DNA of 45,781 nt from Virgibacillus_O xinjiangensis (GCF_042643145.1 NZ_JBHRSA010000055.1:1-45781), one strand, 5' to 3'. Positions 1-7,846 are shown, counted from the stretch's first letter. Translations and numbers: made by a program. The notes: generated by a model from the sequence alone, not told the origin.

Positions 1-30
1 GTGAAGAAAATGAATTTCAGAAAAATGAAC

Positions 31-66
31 AAAAAAATAAGGCTGTCGAGAACTTTCTCGACAGCC
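31..66 (-). terminator. Intrinsic terminator of the leftward small gene
   Basis: A perfect 10-bp stem (41-50 with 57-66, 6-nt loop) is followed on the minus strand by a T-rich tract at 31-40. It lies just beyond the stop of the small leftward gene ending at 101. Confidence 0.75.
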
Positions 67-68
67 TG

Positions 69-96
69 AGACTGCATGTAAACATGCAGTCTTTTT
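69..96 (+). terminator. Intrinsic terminator of a rightward gene left of the window
   Basis: An 11-bp perfect stem (69-79 with 82-92) is followed by a run of Ts on the plus strand. It probably ends a transcript entering from outside the window. It sits back to back with the leftward terminator at 31-66, so convergent transcripts each have their own hairpin. Confidence 0.7.
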
Positions 97-100
97 GGCG

Positions 101-262
101 TTATTTTACAGCATTCTGCGGGCGGATGGAGTTTTCTTCCCCCGGATTGCTCAATTCCCTGATCAACGTTTGAACCAGTTCTTGGGATGATTTGATTTTT
201 GAGTTTTCTGTTTCATCAATGACTTTTTTCAGTAGATGTTTATATCTTTCCTGTTCTCCCAT
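101..262 (-). CDS. Small hypothetical protein (53 aa)
   Basis: I do not recognise a family. The product is a short, charged, probably helical cytoplasmic protein with no signal peptide or membrane segment. I chose the ATG at 262, not the in-frame ATG at 286, because an AAGGTGG ribosome binding site lies 9 nt before it, while the upstream ATG has no such site. A strong intrinsic terminator follows the stop. The good RBS, the dedicated terminator and the lack of a competing frame argue for a real gene. Function cannot be read from the sequence. Confidence 0.6.
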   Translation of the reverse strand: MGEQERYKHLLKKVIDETENSKIKSSQELVQTLIRELSNPGEENSIRPQNAVK

Positions 263-438
263 TTCACTTTCCCACCTTTGCATCAAGTAACGTTCACGTC
301 GGTGATATTCAGATAAATAGAATCATATCATATTCTTCGGAAAAATAGGGCGGTATTTGTCTTTTTCTACACTTTTTACATGTATTTAATGAAAATCACA
401 CATTATCTCTTCAAAGTATTGGAGTTTTTGTCAGCTAT

Positions 439-924
439 TTATCTCTTCCACCTCGTAAATACAAGTAAACAGACAGCAGCCAAAAGTGCGCCGAAGCTGT
501 CCAGAACCACATCACCGAAATAAGGGGTACGGTTAGGTGTAAAGCCTTGATGAACCTCATCTGCTACAGCATATGCAACAGTCAGGAAAAAGGATAGGGC
601 AAGGTTTGTCCGCGATTTTAATCCAGGTGCTTTCCTCAGTGCTGCATAAAAAGCGCACATCAACAGAAAGAACACGCCGACATGGGCACCTTTGCGAATA
701 AAAAACTCAATGAAGCCCTCTATCCCCAAGGTCTCAACACTGACAACCGACTGATGATAACGGAAAGAAATCCAGTCAACCAAAGGTTCCAGGAAAGATA
801 GATCAACAGGAAAACTGCCAAGCAATGGTTTGATATCTTGGTTCTGATATGGAGTTGCGGATGAACGGAAAATGACTGCCATCCAGCCGATAGGCAGCAG
901 CCAATAGAGATAATTTTTCATCAT
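439..924 (-). CDS. VanZ family membrane protein
   Basis: A VanZ-like integral membrane protein of about 161 aa. Hydrophobic segments lie at the N-terminus, in the middle (after the RKGAH motif) and at the C-terminus. The family hallmarks are visible: FIRKGAHVGVFFLL, then the ADEVHQGFTPNR block, and GDVVLDSFGALL near the end. VanZ proteins are small multi-pass proteins; the founder gives low-level teicoplanin resistance, but most members have no assigned role. The start is placed at the ATG pair 924/921 behind a GGTGAG site; an upstream TTG at 933 lacks an RBS. It stands alone, downstream of sinR on the same strand, separated from it by a terminator. Confidence 0.85.
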   Translation of the reverse strand: MMKNYLYWLLPIGWMAVIFRSSATPYQNQDIKPLLGSFPVDLSFLEPLVDWISFRYHQSVVSVETLGIEGFIEFFIRKGAHVGVFFLLMCAFYAALRKAPGLKSRTNLALSFFLTVAYAVADEVHQGFTPNRTPYFGDVVLDSFGALLAAVCLLVFTRWKR

Positions 925-993
925 TCTCACCAAACTTTCAGGATAAGACTATTATAAAGTAAAAATGGTGGTAGTATATATGGCAATACCAAC

Positions 994-1024
994 AAAAAAA
1001 CCGCATGCCGATCGCATGACGGTT
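994..1024 (-). terminator. Terminator after sinR
   Basis: On the minus strand a stem beginning AACCG-CATGC pairs with GCATG-CGGTT (one bulged base) and runs into seven Ts. It overlaps the end of sinR and separates it from the VanZ gene. Confidence 0.8.
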
Positions 1025-1355
1025 ATTGCTTGTTTCTCCACTTATTGAATTCAAGATACTCCTTGAACTGTTCCTTCGTGACCCCGGAATCCATGGCTTC
1101 TCTCACAATGGAAATCCATTCATCATCCAGATTTGCTTCCTCGTATGTATGATCTTTTTTATCATTTTGTATGAGTTCATTTACCGGAACATCAAGAACG
1201 TTACTGATTTTTTCAATAAACTGGATCGATGGATTGGTTTGAATATTCCTTTCGATCGAGCTGAGATAGGACTTTGCGACATTGGCCCTTTCTGCCAATT
1301 CGGAAAGTGACAGCTTTTTTTCCTGTCGTAATGCTTTAATTTTGTCACCGATCAC
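1023..1355 (-). CDS. sinR: SinR-type master regulator of biofilm formation
   Basis: A 110-aa protein colinear with B. subtilis SinR (111 aa). The N-terminal XRE helix-turn-helix (about residues 6-62) includes the LSELAERANVAKSYLSSIER segment. The C-terminal SIN domain (about 75-108) has the LDDEW...GVTKEQFKEYL pattern used for SinR tetramerisation and SinI binding. In B. subtilis SinR represses the epsA-O and tapA operons and is antagonised by SinI. The start is a GTG at 1355 behind GGGTGAG. sinI lies immediately upstream on the same strand, the same order as in B. subtilis. A GTTCTCT heptamer (plus strand 1356-1362), matching the SinR box GTTCTYT, overlaps the RBS region, but such heptamers occur often by chance. 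Confidence 0.95.
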   Translation of the reverse strand: MIGDKIKALRQEKKLSLSELAERANVAKSYLSSIERNIQTNPSIQFIEKISNVLDVPVNELIQNDKKDHTYEEANLDDEWISIVREAMDSGVTKEQFKEYLEFNKWRNKQ

Positions 1356-1379
1356 GTTCTCTCACCCGCTTTCACCCGG

Positions 1380-1388
1380 ATTATACCA
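1380..1388 (-). promoter_or_regulatory. Extended -10 promoter for sinR
   Basis: The minus strand carries TGGTATAAT (TG-N-TATAAT) between sinI and sinR, with no good -35 hexamer. This matches the separate sinR promoter known from B. subtilis and would allow sinR expression independent of the regulated sinI promoter. Confidence 0.6.
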
Positions 1389-1427
1389 CAACTAAGTGAG
1401 AGATTCTATATAAAGCACATGGTAATA

Positions 1428-1556
1428 CTAATTCTCTCTCTCAGCCTGCTGCAGGAACGCCCGGAATTGGTCTGTACTCAATCCCTGCAGTTTTGCTTCC
1501 TTGATCAATTCCAGCCATTCTTGATCGATTGCAGTGTCCTCCATTACCTTTTCCAT
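1428..1556 (-). CDS. sinI: SinI-type antirepressor of SinR (42 aa)
   Basis: This short ORF, read directly from the minus strand, encodes a 42-aa protein starting MEKVMEDTAIDQEW. It has the SIN-domain core DQEWLELIKEAK...LSTDQFRAFLQQA, closely like SinI of B. subtilis (DQEWVELMVEAK) and like the C-terminal half of the neighbouring SinR. The known role is to form SinI-SinR heterodimers that release matrix operons from repression. A GGGGGA ribosome binding site at 1563-1568 lies 6 nt before the ATG. It is shorter than the 57-aa B. subtilis protein, lacking the C-terminal tail. It lies directly downstream of a c-di-GMP-I-like aptamer. Confidence 0.9.
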   Translation of the reverse strand: MEKVMEDTAIDQEWLELIKEAKLQGLSTDQFRAFLQQAEREN

Positions 1557-1578
1557 TATCCGTCCCCCATTTTCATGT

Positions 1579-1662
1579 CCAGGAAATCCGGCCGTCATGG
1601 CATCATGCTTTAGACCCGTGACTTTGCGCCCCCATCTTTCAATAGGTTTGCCACTTTTCTGG
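1579..1662 (-). promoter_or_regulatory. Candidate c-di-GMP-I (GEMM-I) riboswitch upstream of sinI
   Basis: Reading the minus strand from 1662, the class I c-di-GMP aptamer landmarks appear in order. A GGCAAACC segment is followed by a stem capped by a GAAA tetraloop (CCUAUU/GAUGGG). Next come CGCAAAG and GGGUCUAAAG, the tetraloop receptor. A short hairpin and GCCGGAUUUCC complete it. A closing P1 helix pairs CCAG(AAA) at 1656-1662 with (UUU)C-CUGG at 1579-1586; the single unpaired C sits where the ligand-contacting C of the family lies. No terminator follows. The SD of sinI (1563-1568) starts 10 nt after P1 and can pair with the UUUCC of the aptamer 3' strand, which suggests translational control (inference). 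Confidence 0.85.
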
Positions 1663-1685
1663 TTACTCGGCTTATTTATATGACT

Positions 1686-1731
1686 ATTATACTATATGAA
1701 TACCGGGTTCTGGGTGTCTTGTTTTGTCGGA
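1686..1731 (-). promoter_or_regulatory. sinI promoter with possible Spo0A box
   Basis: A TATAAT -10 (minus strand 1691-1686) without a clear -35 places the start near 1679, about 17 nt before the riboswitch aptamer. TGTCGGA at plus 1725-1731 differs by one base from the Spo0A box TGTCGAA and lies roughly 45 nt upstream of the start. This fits the known Spo0A activation of B. subtilis sinI. The -10 is clear; the 0A box is tentative. Confidence 0.5.
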
Positions 1732-1857
1732 CTCGAACTAGTTTTGTAAAGATGAAGAAAGCATTTAATATACATATATACGGAAATACTTCCTAGATTA
1801 GCCCTGACAGATATATCATCACAGCTCTGCCCATCAATGAAAATCAATGATAAAGCA

Positions 1858-1887
1858 TAGACGGATGACAGTCAGTTGGGCTATAAT
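1858..1887 (+). promoter_or_regulatory. SigA-like promoter of the LCP gene
   Basis: TAGACG and TATAAT are spaced by 18 nt, about 65 nt before the LCP start. The -10 is perfect and the -35 matches 4 of 6. Confidence 0.5.
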
Positions 1888-1952
1888 TTAAATAAGAACA
1901 ATTAATTTTCAGCAAATTAGTCTGATGTCGTTACTGGTTTGCACAGGAGAGA

Positions 1953-2903
1953 ATGTTTGTGAATACAAGAAAAGAAAAAAAGCAGCATAAAAAACGGCGG
2001 AAATGGCCGTTCTGGCTGGGTGGTATCCTGCTTGCATTGATTCTGCTCGCCGGGGGCTACGCCTTTTATCTCTATAATCAGCTAGGAAATACTGTAGCTA
2101 CCATGCATAACCCGCTGGAAAGGGACAGCGATCCGGAACGGCAAGAAGAATTGAAGCGCCTCTTTGCTGACAAAGACGCAGTGAATGCCCTCCTGCTCGG
2201 TGTCGATGAACGAGACGGGGACAGTGGCCGATCGGATACAATGATCCTCCTTTCTGCCAATCCCAATACCGACTCCATGAAAATGCTGAGCATCCCAAGA
2301 GACACTTACGTCAATATTCCAGGACGCGGCATGGATAAGATCAATCATGCCTATGCCTTTGGTGGGGTGGCATTATCGGTGCAAACCGTCGAGGAGGCCT
2401 TCGATATTCCCGTCCATTACTATGCAAGAGTCAATATGGAAGGTTTCCAACAAGGGATTGATGCCATCGGCGGGGTAACCGTACGGAATGACATGGCTTT
2501 CTCCCAAGGGGGAACCAACTTCCCTGAAGGTGAAATACAGTTGAACGGACAGGAAGCACTGGAATACATCCGCATGCGCAAAAACGATCCGCGCGGCGAC
2601 CTTGGAAGAAATGAAAGGCAGCGCCAGGTAATCACTGCGGCCATGCAACAGGCTGCCAGCTTCTCCAGTATCGGCAAAGTTGATGACATCCTCAGCATCC
2701 TTGGCTCCAATGTCCAGACTGATATGGATATGGACACGATGCAAAGATTATTCACCGACTATCGTGGAGCCCTGACCAACCAGGAAACCTTGGAAATCAG
2801 CGGCAACGGCCAAACCATTAACGGTGTTTGGTATCTAGTGGTGCCTAATTCTGAATTTGACCGGATATCAACAGAAATACAAGGTCATATGGAAGCACGA
2901 TAG
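1953..2903 (+). CDS. LytR-CpsA-Psr (LCP) family wall-polymer ligase
   Basis: An LCP-family enzyme of 316 aa. A basic N-terminus (about 1-18) precedes one transmembrane segment (about 19-41), and the LCP domain faces outside. Family signatures are present: GVDERDGDSGRSDTM at about 83-97, SIPRDT at about 113, GGV..NGFQ-like strands, and the late RxxR element in LGRNERQRQ. LCP enzymes transfer teichoic acid or other anionic polymers from undecaprenyl carriers to peptidoglycan. The B. subtilis paralogues are TagT, TagU and TagV, and I cannot tell which this matches. AGGAGAG lies 3 nt before the ATG used here but 7 nt before an in-frame GTG at 1959, so the GTG may be the real start. It is divergent from sinI. 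Confidence 0.9.
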   Translation: MFVNTRKEKKQHKKRRKWPFWLGGILLALILLAGGYAFYLYNQLGNTVATMHNPLERDSDPERQEELKRLFADKDAVNALLLGVDERDGDSGRSDTMILLSANPNTDSMKMLSIPRDTYVNIPGRGMDKINHAYAFGGVALSVQTVEEAFDIPVHYYARVNMEGFQQGIDAIGGVTVRNDMAFSQGGTNFPEGEIQLNGQEALEYIRMRKNDPRGDLGRNERQRQVITAAMQQAASFSSIGKVDDILSILGSNVQTDMDMDTMQRLFTDYRGALTNQETLEISGNGQTINGVWYLVVPNSEFDRISTEIQGHMEAR

Positions 2904-2910
2904 CAGTTAT

Positions 2911-2950
2911 AGAGAAGTCACCTGATTCGCCTCAGTGTGACTTTTTCTCT
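2911..2950 (+). terminator. Terminator after the LCP gene
   Basis: AGAGAAGTCAC (2911-2921) pairs with GTGAC and TTCTCT (2937-2950) around a T-rich stretch, between the LCP gene and the PBP gene. Confidence 0.6.
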
Positions 2951-3019
2951 ATGGCCCTTTTATGTAAATGAGCAAAATATATTACAATAGATTTATAAAA
3001 TAGATAGTGGGGGTCTAAG

Positions 3020-5038
3020 ATGAAAAAGTTTGCAATACTAGCAACCATGATGTTAATTGTATTTCTTACTGCCTGTTCGGAAGACCAAGTCTCCCCGAAT
3101 GAACGTTTCGATGAATATGTACAACAGTGGAATAGCCTGGAGTTCAACGGGATGTATGCCATGCACACCACCGAAACACGGGAGAGCTATGGTGAAGAAG
3201 AATCCACATCACGTATGGAAAAAATTTATCAAGATCTGAATGTCAATGAACTCTCTGTGAATTATGAGGCATTATCGGATGAGGAAGTGGATGCGGCATT
3301 CTCTGAAGGTATGGCCACGATCCCATACCAAGTAGAGATGGAAACCATAGCCGGCCCGGTTGTCTTCGAAAATGAAGCAACACTGGTACAGGAGGGGGAG
3401 GAAAGCGAAGAGGAAGCCAACTGGTATGTCGAATGGCACCCAGGGTTCATTTTCCCTGAACTGGAAAGCGGAGGTGAAATCAGCATACAAACAGTAGACC
3501 CGGAGCGCGGCGAAATCCTCGACCGCAATGATATGCCGCTGGCCTTGAATGATGTCGTATATAACATAGGAATCGTACCGGAACGTCTGGGAGAGAATGC
3601 CGAACAGGCAAAAGAAGAAGCAGCTGACCTGCTTCAAATGTCGGTGGAAGAAATAAACCAGGCGCTTGATGCTTCCTGGGTCCAGCCAACAACGTTCGTT
3701 CCGTTGAAAGAAATTCCCCGGGAAGATGAGCAGCTGCTTCAAGAAGTGGTCGAAATGGATGGGTTCACGTATCAAGAGTCGACCGGAAGAGTATATCCTG
3801 CAGGCGAAGCCGCCGCCCATTTGACGGGATATCTGCGGCAAGTGAACGCAGAAGACCTGGAAGAAGATGAAGAAGGAGAGTACAGTGCCAGTGATATGAT
3901 CGGAAGTCGTGGTCTGGAAAGCCTGTATGAAGATAAACTCAGGGGCGAAAGAGGAGTAAAGATCCTCGCATTGAATGGTGAAGAAGAAACCGTGATCGCT
4001 GAACAGGAAGTACAGCACGGAGAAGACGTCAAACTTACTATTGATATCAATATGCAGGAAAAAGTATTCAACTCTTATGATGGAGACGCAGGAACCTCGG
4101 CCTTGTTAGACCCTAAAACAGGCGAGACCCTTGCGCTCGTCAGCAGCCCTTCCTTCGACCCGAACGAATTGATGTATCATTCGACAAACTCTCTTTGGGA
4201 GGAACTCCAGGAAGATGAACGTCAGCCATTGCTCAATCGTTTTTCTGCTACTTATGCACCAGGCTCGGTCATCAAACCGGTAACAGCAGCAATTGGTATG
4301 CAGCATGGTACCCTAGATCCTCAGGAAGGGATTGAAATAGATGGACTTACATGGAGCAATGGCGAAGGATGGGGTGAATATGAGGTCACCCGTGTATCTG
4401 AATCGGATGGACCAGTAGATTTGAAAGATGCTCTCGTCCGCTCCGACAATATCTATTTTGCCATGGAAGCTCTTGAAATGGGTGCTGATGCGCTTGTTGC
4501 AGGGTTGGAAAATTTCGGTTTCTCTGAAGACATTCCCTATGAGTATCCGATAGAAGCATCCAGTATTTCGAATGATGGAACGATTGAAGATGATGTCCTG
4601 CTCGCAAATACCAGCTATGGACAAGGCGAGATGGAAATGAGCGCCTTGCATTTGGCAGCCACATATACTCCTCTTATGAATGAAGGGAACATGATGAAGC
4701 CGGTATTGCTTGCAGACGAAGATACAGGTCAAGTCTGGGAAGAATCATTAATGACAGCCGAGCAGACAGATATCATCAATGACGCGTTAAGGGCTGTGGT
4801 TACAGAGGGGACGGCCGCTCCTGCTCAGGAATCTGACTTTCCATTATCCGGCAAGACCGGGACAGCTGAGTTGAAGCTCACAGAAGATGACCAGGATAGC
4901 GGTGTCAACAGCTGGTTTGTTGCCTATCCAAGCGATGATCAAGACTTAGTGCTTGCCATGATGGTGGAACAGACACAGGATAAAGAAAGTGGCTATGCCG
5001 TCAAAAAAGCGACAGAGCTCCTCAATGAAATAAAGTAG
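3020..5038 (+). CDS. pbpC: Class B penicillin-binding lipoprotein, PBP3/MecA type
   Basis: A 672-aa class B transpeptidase resembling B. subtilis PbpC (668 aa) and the low-affinity MecA/PBP2a group. A lipoprotein signal ends in LTAC (Cys19). An NTF2-like MecA-N domain follows (about 25-150), then the PBP dimerisation domain and the transpeptidase domain (about 350-670). Catalytic motifs are SVIK (Ser416), SDN (Ser475) and KTGT (Lys612). The role is D,D-transpeptidation in peptidoglycan synthesis on the outer face of the membrane. Members of this clade often bind beta-lactams poorly. The protein is unusually acidic. It has its own promoter region and a strong terminator, so it is likely monocistronic. 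Confidence 0.92.
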   Translation: MKKFAILATMMLIVFLTACSEDQVSPNERFDEYVQQWNSLEFNGMYAMHTTETRESYGEEESTSRMEKIYQDLNVNELSVNYEALSDEEVDAAFSEGMATIPYQVEMETIAGPVVFENEATLVQEGEESEEEANWYVEWHPGFIFPELESGGEISIQTVDPERGEILDRNDMPLALNDVVYNIGIVPERLGENAEQAKEEAADLLQMSVEEINQALDASWVQPTTFVPLKEIPREDEQLLQEVVEMDGFTYQESTGRVYPAGEAAAHLTGYLRQVNAEDLEEDEEGEYSASDMIGSRGLESLYEDKLRGERGVKILALNGEEETVIAEQEVQHGEDVKLTIDINMQEKVFNSYDGDAGTSALLDPKTGETLALVSSPSFDPNELMYHSTNSLWEELQEDERQPLLNRFSATYAPGSVIKPVTAAIGMQHGTLDPQEGIEIDGLTWSNGEGWGEYEVTRVSESDGPVDLKDALVRSDNIYFAMEALEMGADALVAGLENFGFSEDIPYEYPIEASSISNDGTIEDDVLLANTSYGQGEMEMSALHLAATYTPLMNEGNMMKPVLLADEDTGQVWEESLMTAEQTDIINDALRAVVTEGTAAPAQESDFPLSGKTGTAELKLTEDDQDSGVNSWFVAYPSDDQDLVLAMMVEQTQDKESGYAVKKATELLNEIK

Positions 5039-5050
5039 ATCACCAAACCT

Positions 5051-5096
5051 AAAGAACCTGCCAGCCTGGCTACCAGGCTGGCAGGTTCTTTCATTA
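5051..5096 (+). terminator. Strong hairpin terminator after pbpC
   Basis: A perfect 19-bp inverted repeat (5051-5069 with 5073-5091, 3-nt loop) lies between the convergent pbpC and IDEAL gene ends and probably serves both. Confidence 0.75.
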
Positions 5097-5103
5097 CCGT
5101 CCT

Positions 5104-5574
5104 TCATCCGAGGATATCGCTATAATTTTCTTTCAGCAAGTTGCTCAGTTCCATAAAAGACCGTTCATCATGATTATCAAGTGACAAGTCAATCAAACGT
5201 AAAATATTATCCTTTTCCAGCAAACGGATAAGCTTTTCATTCTCCTGTTTCCGTGCTTGCTCCACTAATCCTGGTTTCTCGTAATAGTCTTTCACCAGGC
5301 TGTTCAACTGGGGCAGGAATTCCGGGATGGAGATCAATTCTGTCATGGTGAGGCTCAGGACATCTTCCCCTCTCTGAAAGGCATAAATATCCTTTGTATT
5401 CTCTATCCGTTTAGTCTGGCGGTTTATACGTATTTCGTTGGCATGTATAGGTATGAAGATGTATTCCATCCCGTCTATGGTCACCGTTATATCTGCTGCA
5501 GCAAGCATTACATGTATATGACGGGGAAAGGATTTAATAAAACGAGCTTTTGGAAAATCTACCATGACATTCAT
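5104..5574 (-). CDS. IDEAL domain-containing protein, paralogue 1
   Basis: A 156-aa cytoplasmic protein of unknown function. The N-terminal part (about 20-100) is a conserved beta-rich block with the pattern YIFIPIHANEIRINRQTKRI and FQRGEDV...TELISIPEF. The last 25 residues form an IDEAL motif (LRLIDLSLDNHDERSFMELS), the short helix-turn-helix module found in several Bacillus proteins. The neighbouring leftward gene at 5737 encodes a clear paralogue with the same two-part layout. The start at 5574 has a GAGGTGG site 4-5 nt upstream. Function is unknown; IDEAL motifs in other proteins are thought to mediate protein-protein contacts. Confidence 0.8.
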   Translation of the reverse strand: MNVMVDFPKARFIKSFPRHIHVMLAAADITVTIDGMEYIFIPIHANEIRINRQTKRIENTKDIYAFQRGEDVLSLTMTELISIPEFLPQLNSLVKDYYEKPGLVEQARKQENEKLIRLLEKDNILRLIDLSLDNHDERSFMELSNLLKENYSDILG

Positions 5575-5694
5575 CTACCCACCTCACTTGTTTAATAGTA
5601 GGTCGTTCTTTTTGAAGAACTCCTATAACCCTAGTATAACCGCTTTTATTGTATATTAAAAGATTGTGACATAATTTTCAAAATAAATTGTAAT

Positions 5695-5727
5695 AAAAAA
5701 GCATTTCCCGGTTGTATAAGGAAATGC
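5695..5727 (-). terminator. Terminator after IDEAL paralogue 2
   Basis: GCATTTCC (5701-5708) pairs with GGAAATGC (5720-5727); the minus strand then runs into six Ts. It separates the two paralogous genes, so they are likely transcribed separately. Confidence 0.8.
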
Positions 5728-5736
5728 TCCATTCAT

Positions 5737-6180
5737 CTATAGTTGTTTGACCAGCTCATTGAATGCTTCTTCATCATGTTCATCAAGTGCCTTGTCAATC
5801 ATCCGCATGATATTTTGCCTTTCGAGCTCCTGAATGATCAGGGACGTATCATCTTTCTTCTCTTTCTTGCTGGCAGTCCGTTCTTTACGATAATATGGTT
5901 CGACGATGGTATTCAACTGCATCTGAAAATCAGGAAGGGAAATCAACTCTGCCAGCGTCATATAAACGACATCTTTACCATGCTGAAAAGCGAACCTGTC
6001 ATCTGTATTCACGACTTTCCGCGTTTTCCGACTCAGCCGGATTTCCTTAGCTTCTACCGGAATAAATTGATATACCTGTTTTTTAATCAGCACCGAGAAA
6101 TATTGATAGGCAAGGATCACGCGGACAACATCTTTCTCAGCCTTAATATAATAAGGCTTGAGCATTTTAACAGTTACCAT
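5737..6180 (-). CDS. IDEAL domain-containing protein, paralogue 2
   Basis: A 147-aa cytoplasmic protein of unknown function, paralogous to the product of 5104-5574. The shared N-terminal block reads YQFIPVEAKEIRLSRKTRKV, then FAFQHGKDVVYMTLAELISL. A lysine/glutamate-rich linker (about 115-128) leads to a textbook C-terminal IDEAL motif (IDKALDEHDEEAFNELVKQL) ending exactly at the stop. The start is set at the ATG 6180 with AGGGGGTGG just upstream; an in-frame GTG at 6189 overlaps that site. The two copies differ enough to be an old duplication. Confidence 0.85.
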   Translation of the reverse strand: MVTVKMLKPYYIKAEKDVVRVILAYQYFSVLIKKQVYQFIPVEAKEIRLSRKTRKVVNTDDRFAFQHGKDVVYMTLAELISLPDFQMQLNTIVEPYYRKERTASKKEKKDDTSLIIQELERQNIMRMIDKALDEHDEEAFNELVKQL

Positions 6181-6302
6181 CCATTCCACCCCCTAATTTT
6201 ATATCTAAATTTTCAGTTAATTAATTTTACATTATATTCAAATAAATGGCAAGAAAAAATTATAGGTTTTTTAAAAAATAAACGGATATCTTCTCCTTCA
6301 GC

Positions 6303-7346
6303 CTACGTAATTACTTTTTCCGTAAGAAATGAGGCAATATGCCTGCACTCCGTTTCCGTGAATCGGAAGGATCTCTCTACTTCTTCCAGATGAGCACCAG
6401 CCTGTTTCAAATCTTTGATTCCTTCTTTCATAAACGATTTATACCGCTGATTCACCTCTTGTATAGCATCTGCATATTTCTCATCCGTCCCAGGAGCCAC
6501 TGCTTCCTTATACAGATCAATAATCAGCTCCCCTTCTCGTTCAGGAAAAAATTCATGCGGATCTGTGCTGTCAAACAGGCAAAATTCCAGTTCCCTCACC
6601 ATCACCATATCGATGCTCCCGGGGTCGAAGCTGCAATGGTAGAATTCCACGTCATATCCTTTGGAACTGCATGCTTCTCCGATTTTTTTCATGAAAGTCG
6701 ACTTCCCTGTTCCCGCACGGCCTTTTACATGATACACAGTGCTGATGTTTTCAATCAAATGCGGTATTTCGTTGACCACTCCTTCCGGCGTATTGGTTCC
6801 AAACAGACGATGTGGCGGATCTGTACGTTTTGGTTTATCAGGAATGCCATCCAGAAGTTTGGAAATGTAGGAAACTGCCAGCTGGTCCGCTTTTTCGAAA
6901 TCCATCTCACCGATATAGATTTCCTCCAGCTCGTCATGTATTTCAAGTCCCTTTTTGAACTTTTGGTAAGCCAACTGTACAGCTTCCTCATACTTACTCT
7001 TATTTTCCATATAATCGTCCGTCAAATAGAGTTTGTCTTTCTGGAACAGACTCAAATCGATCTCTATAGCACCTGGGAGTTCCGGAGTGGACAGCACATC
7101 GTTAACGACAGCGAGTGATTTCCCCCTCATAATGATACCATCAAGATACTTGCTTCCCTTGGCACTCAGGAGCACTTCCGCCCCCTCATCATAATGGGAA
7201 ATCAATTGTTTCAACACAGCAGTCTTCAGTGTTTCCGAAGGATGTTTCAGAATGATGACTTGCTTCAGTCCTTCTGTGTTGAAAGGCATGTAGTTCACAA
7301 AACCTTCCGCAGTGTTTCCGCTTACATAATATCTCAGCTTTGACAA
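6303..7346 (-). CDS. P-loop NTPase-like protein with two tandem halves
   Basis: A 347-aa protein resembling the Bacillus/Clostridium P-loop family filed as PRK06851 (from memory). It is an internal duplication: residues about 9-50 (GNTAEGFVNYMPFNTEG...) mirror about 183-225 (GTNTPEGVVNEIPHLIEN...). The second half has an intact Walker A, GRAGTGKST (about 209-217). The equivalent in the first half reads HPSETLKTA (about 35-43) and has lost the glycines, so only one nucleotide site is likely. No membrane segments. The start is a TTG with AAAGGATG 7 nt upstream. The function is unknown, and gene context gives no hint. Confidence 0.8.
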   Translation of the reverse strand: MSKLRYYVSGNTAEGFVNYMPFNTEGLKQVIILKHPSETLKTAVLKQLISHYDEGAEVLLSAKGSKYLDGIIMRGKSLAVVNDVLSTPELPGAIEIDLSLFQKDKLYLTDDYMENKSKYEEAVQLAYQKFKKGLEIHDELEEIYIGEMDFEKADQLAVSYISKLLDGIPDKPKRTDPPHRLFGTNTPEGVVNEIPHLIENISTVYHVKGRAGTGKSTFMKKIGEACSSKGYDVEFYHCSFDPGSIDMVMVRELEFCLFDSTDPHEFFPEREGELIIDLYKEAVAPGTDEKYADAIQEVNQRYKSFMKEGIKDLKQAGAHLEEVERSFRFTETECRHIASFLTEKVIT

Positions 7347-7445
7347 GGTGACACATCCTTTTTCTTATGGATATGTTTATTTTATGTGTAGTTCAATATA
7401 TGGGTGAATAGTAGTAGTCATGCCTGTTTTCTTCAGATGTATCGA

Positions 7446-7805
7446 TTATTTAGCGGAAAGCTCTTTCTTTTCTTCTTCCGTAAATACTCTTGACCTTGTC
7501 AAAAAACGCTTGCCTTCCGGTCCCTCTAGGGAAAACATGCCTCCCCTGCCATCTATGGCATCGATGATCAACTGGGTATGCTTCCAGTATTCATACTGAT
7601 CCTTCGAAATATAGAAGGGGGTGCCACCGATCTCTCCTAGCAAAAAATCGGAATCGCCTGTCCTGAACTCACCCCTTGGATAACACATGGGCGAACTGCC
7701 GTCACAGCAGCCGCCCGATTGATGGAACATCAATGGACCATGTATCTCCTTCAGCGAGCGGATCAATTCCAATGCTTCATCAGTCGCAGTGACACGCTGT
7801 ACCAT
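7446..7805 (-). CDS. DUF779 protein associated with aldehyde dehydrogenase
   Basis: A 119-aa DUF779 protein. The family cysteine cluster is visible as HQSGGCCDGSSPMC at about 28-41, which could bind metal. The C-terminal part carries LEGPEGKRFLTRSR. DUF779 genes lie next to acetaldehyde/aldehyde dehydrogenase genes in many bacteria, and here it sits 41 nt downstream of one on the same strand. The biochemical role is not established; coupling to aldehyde oxidation is inferred from context. The ATG at 7805 has an AAAGGA site. No clear terminator follows. Confidence 0.88.
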   Translation of the reverse strand: MVQRVTATDEALELIRSLKEIHGPLMFHQSGGCCDGSSPMCYPRGEFRTGDSDFLLGEIGGTPFYISKDQYEYWKHTQLIIDAIDGRGGMFSLEGPEGKRFLTRSRVFTEEEKKELSAK

Positions 7806-7846
7806 CTACATCGTCCTTTCTCTATTCTATGATTCTTCCTCAGCCT

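Noticed and set aside
1419..1613. Rightward 64-codon frame opposite sinI
   Set aside because: It is the opposite strand of sinI and the riboswitch; no RBS and no family resemblance.
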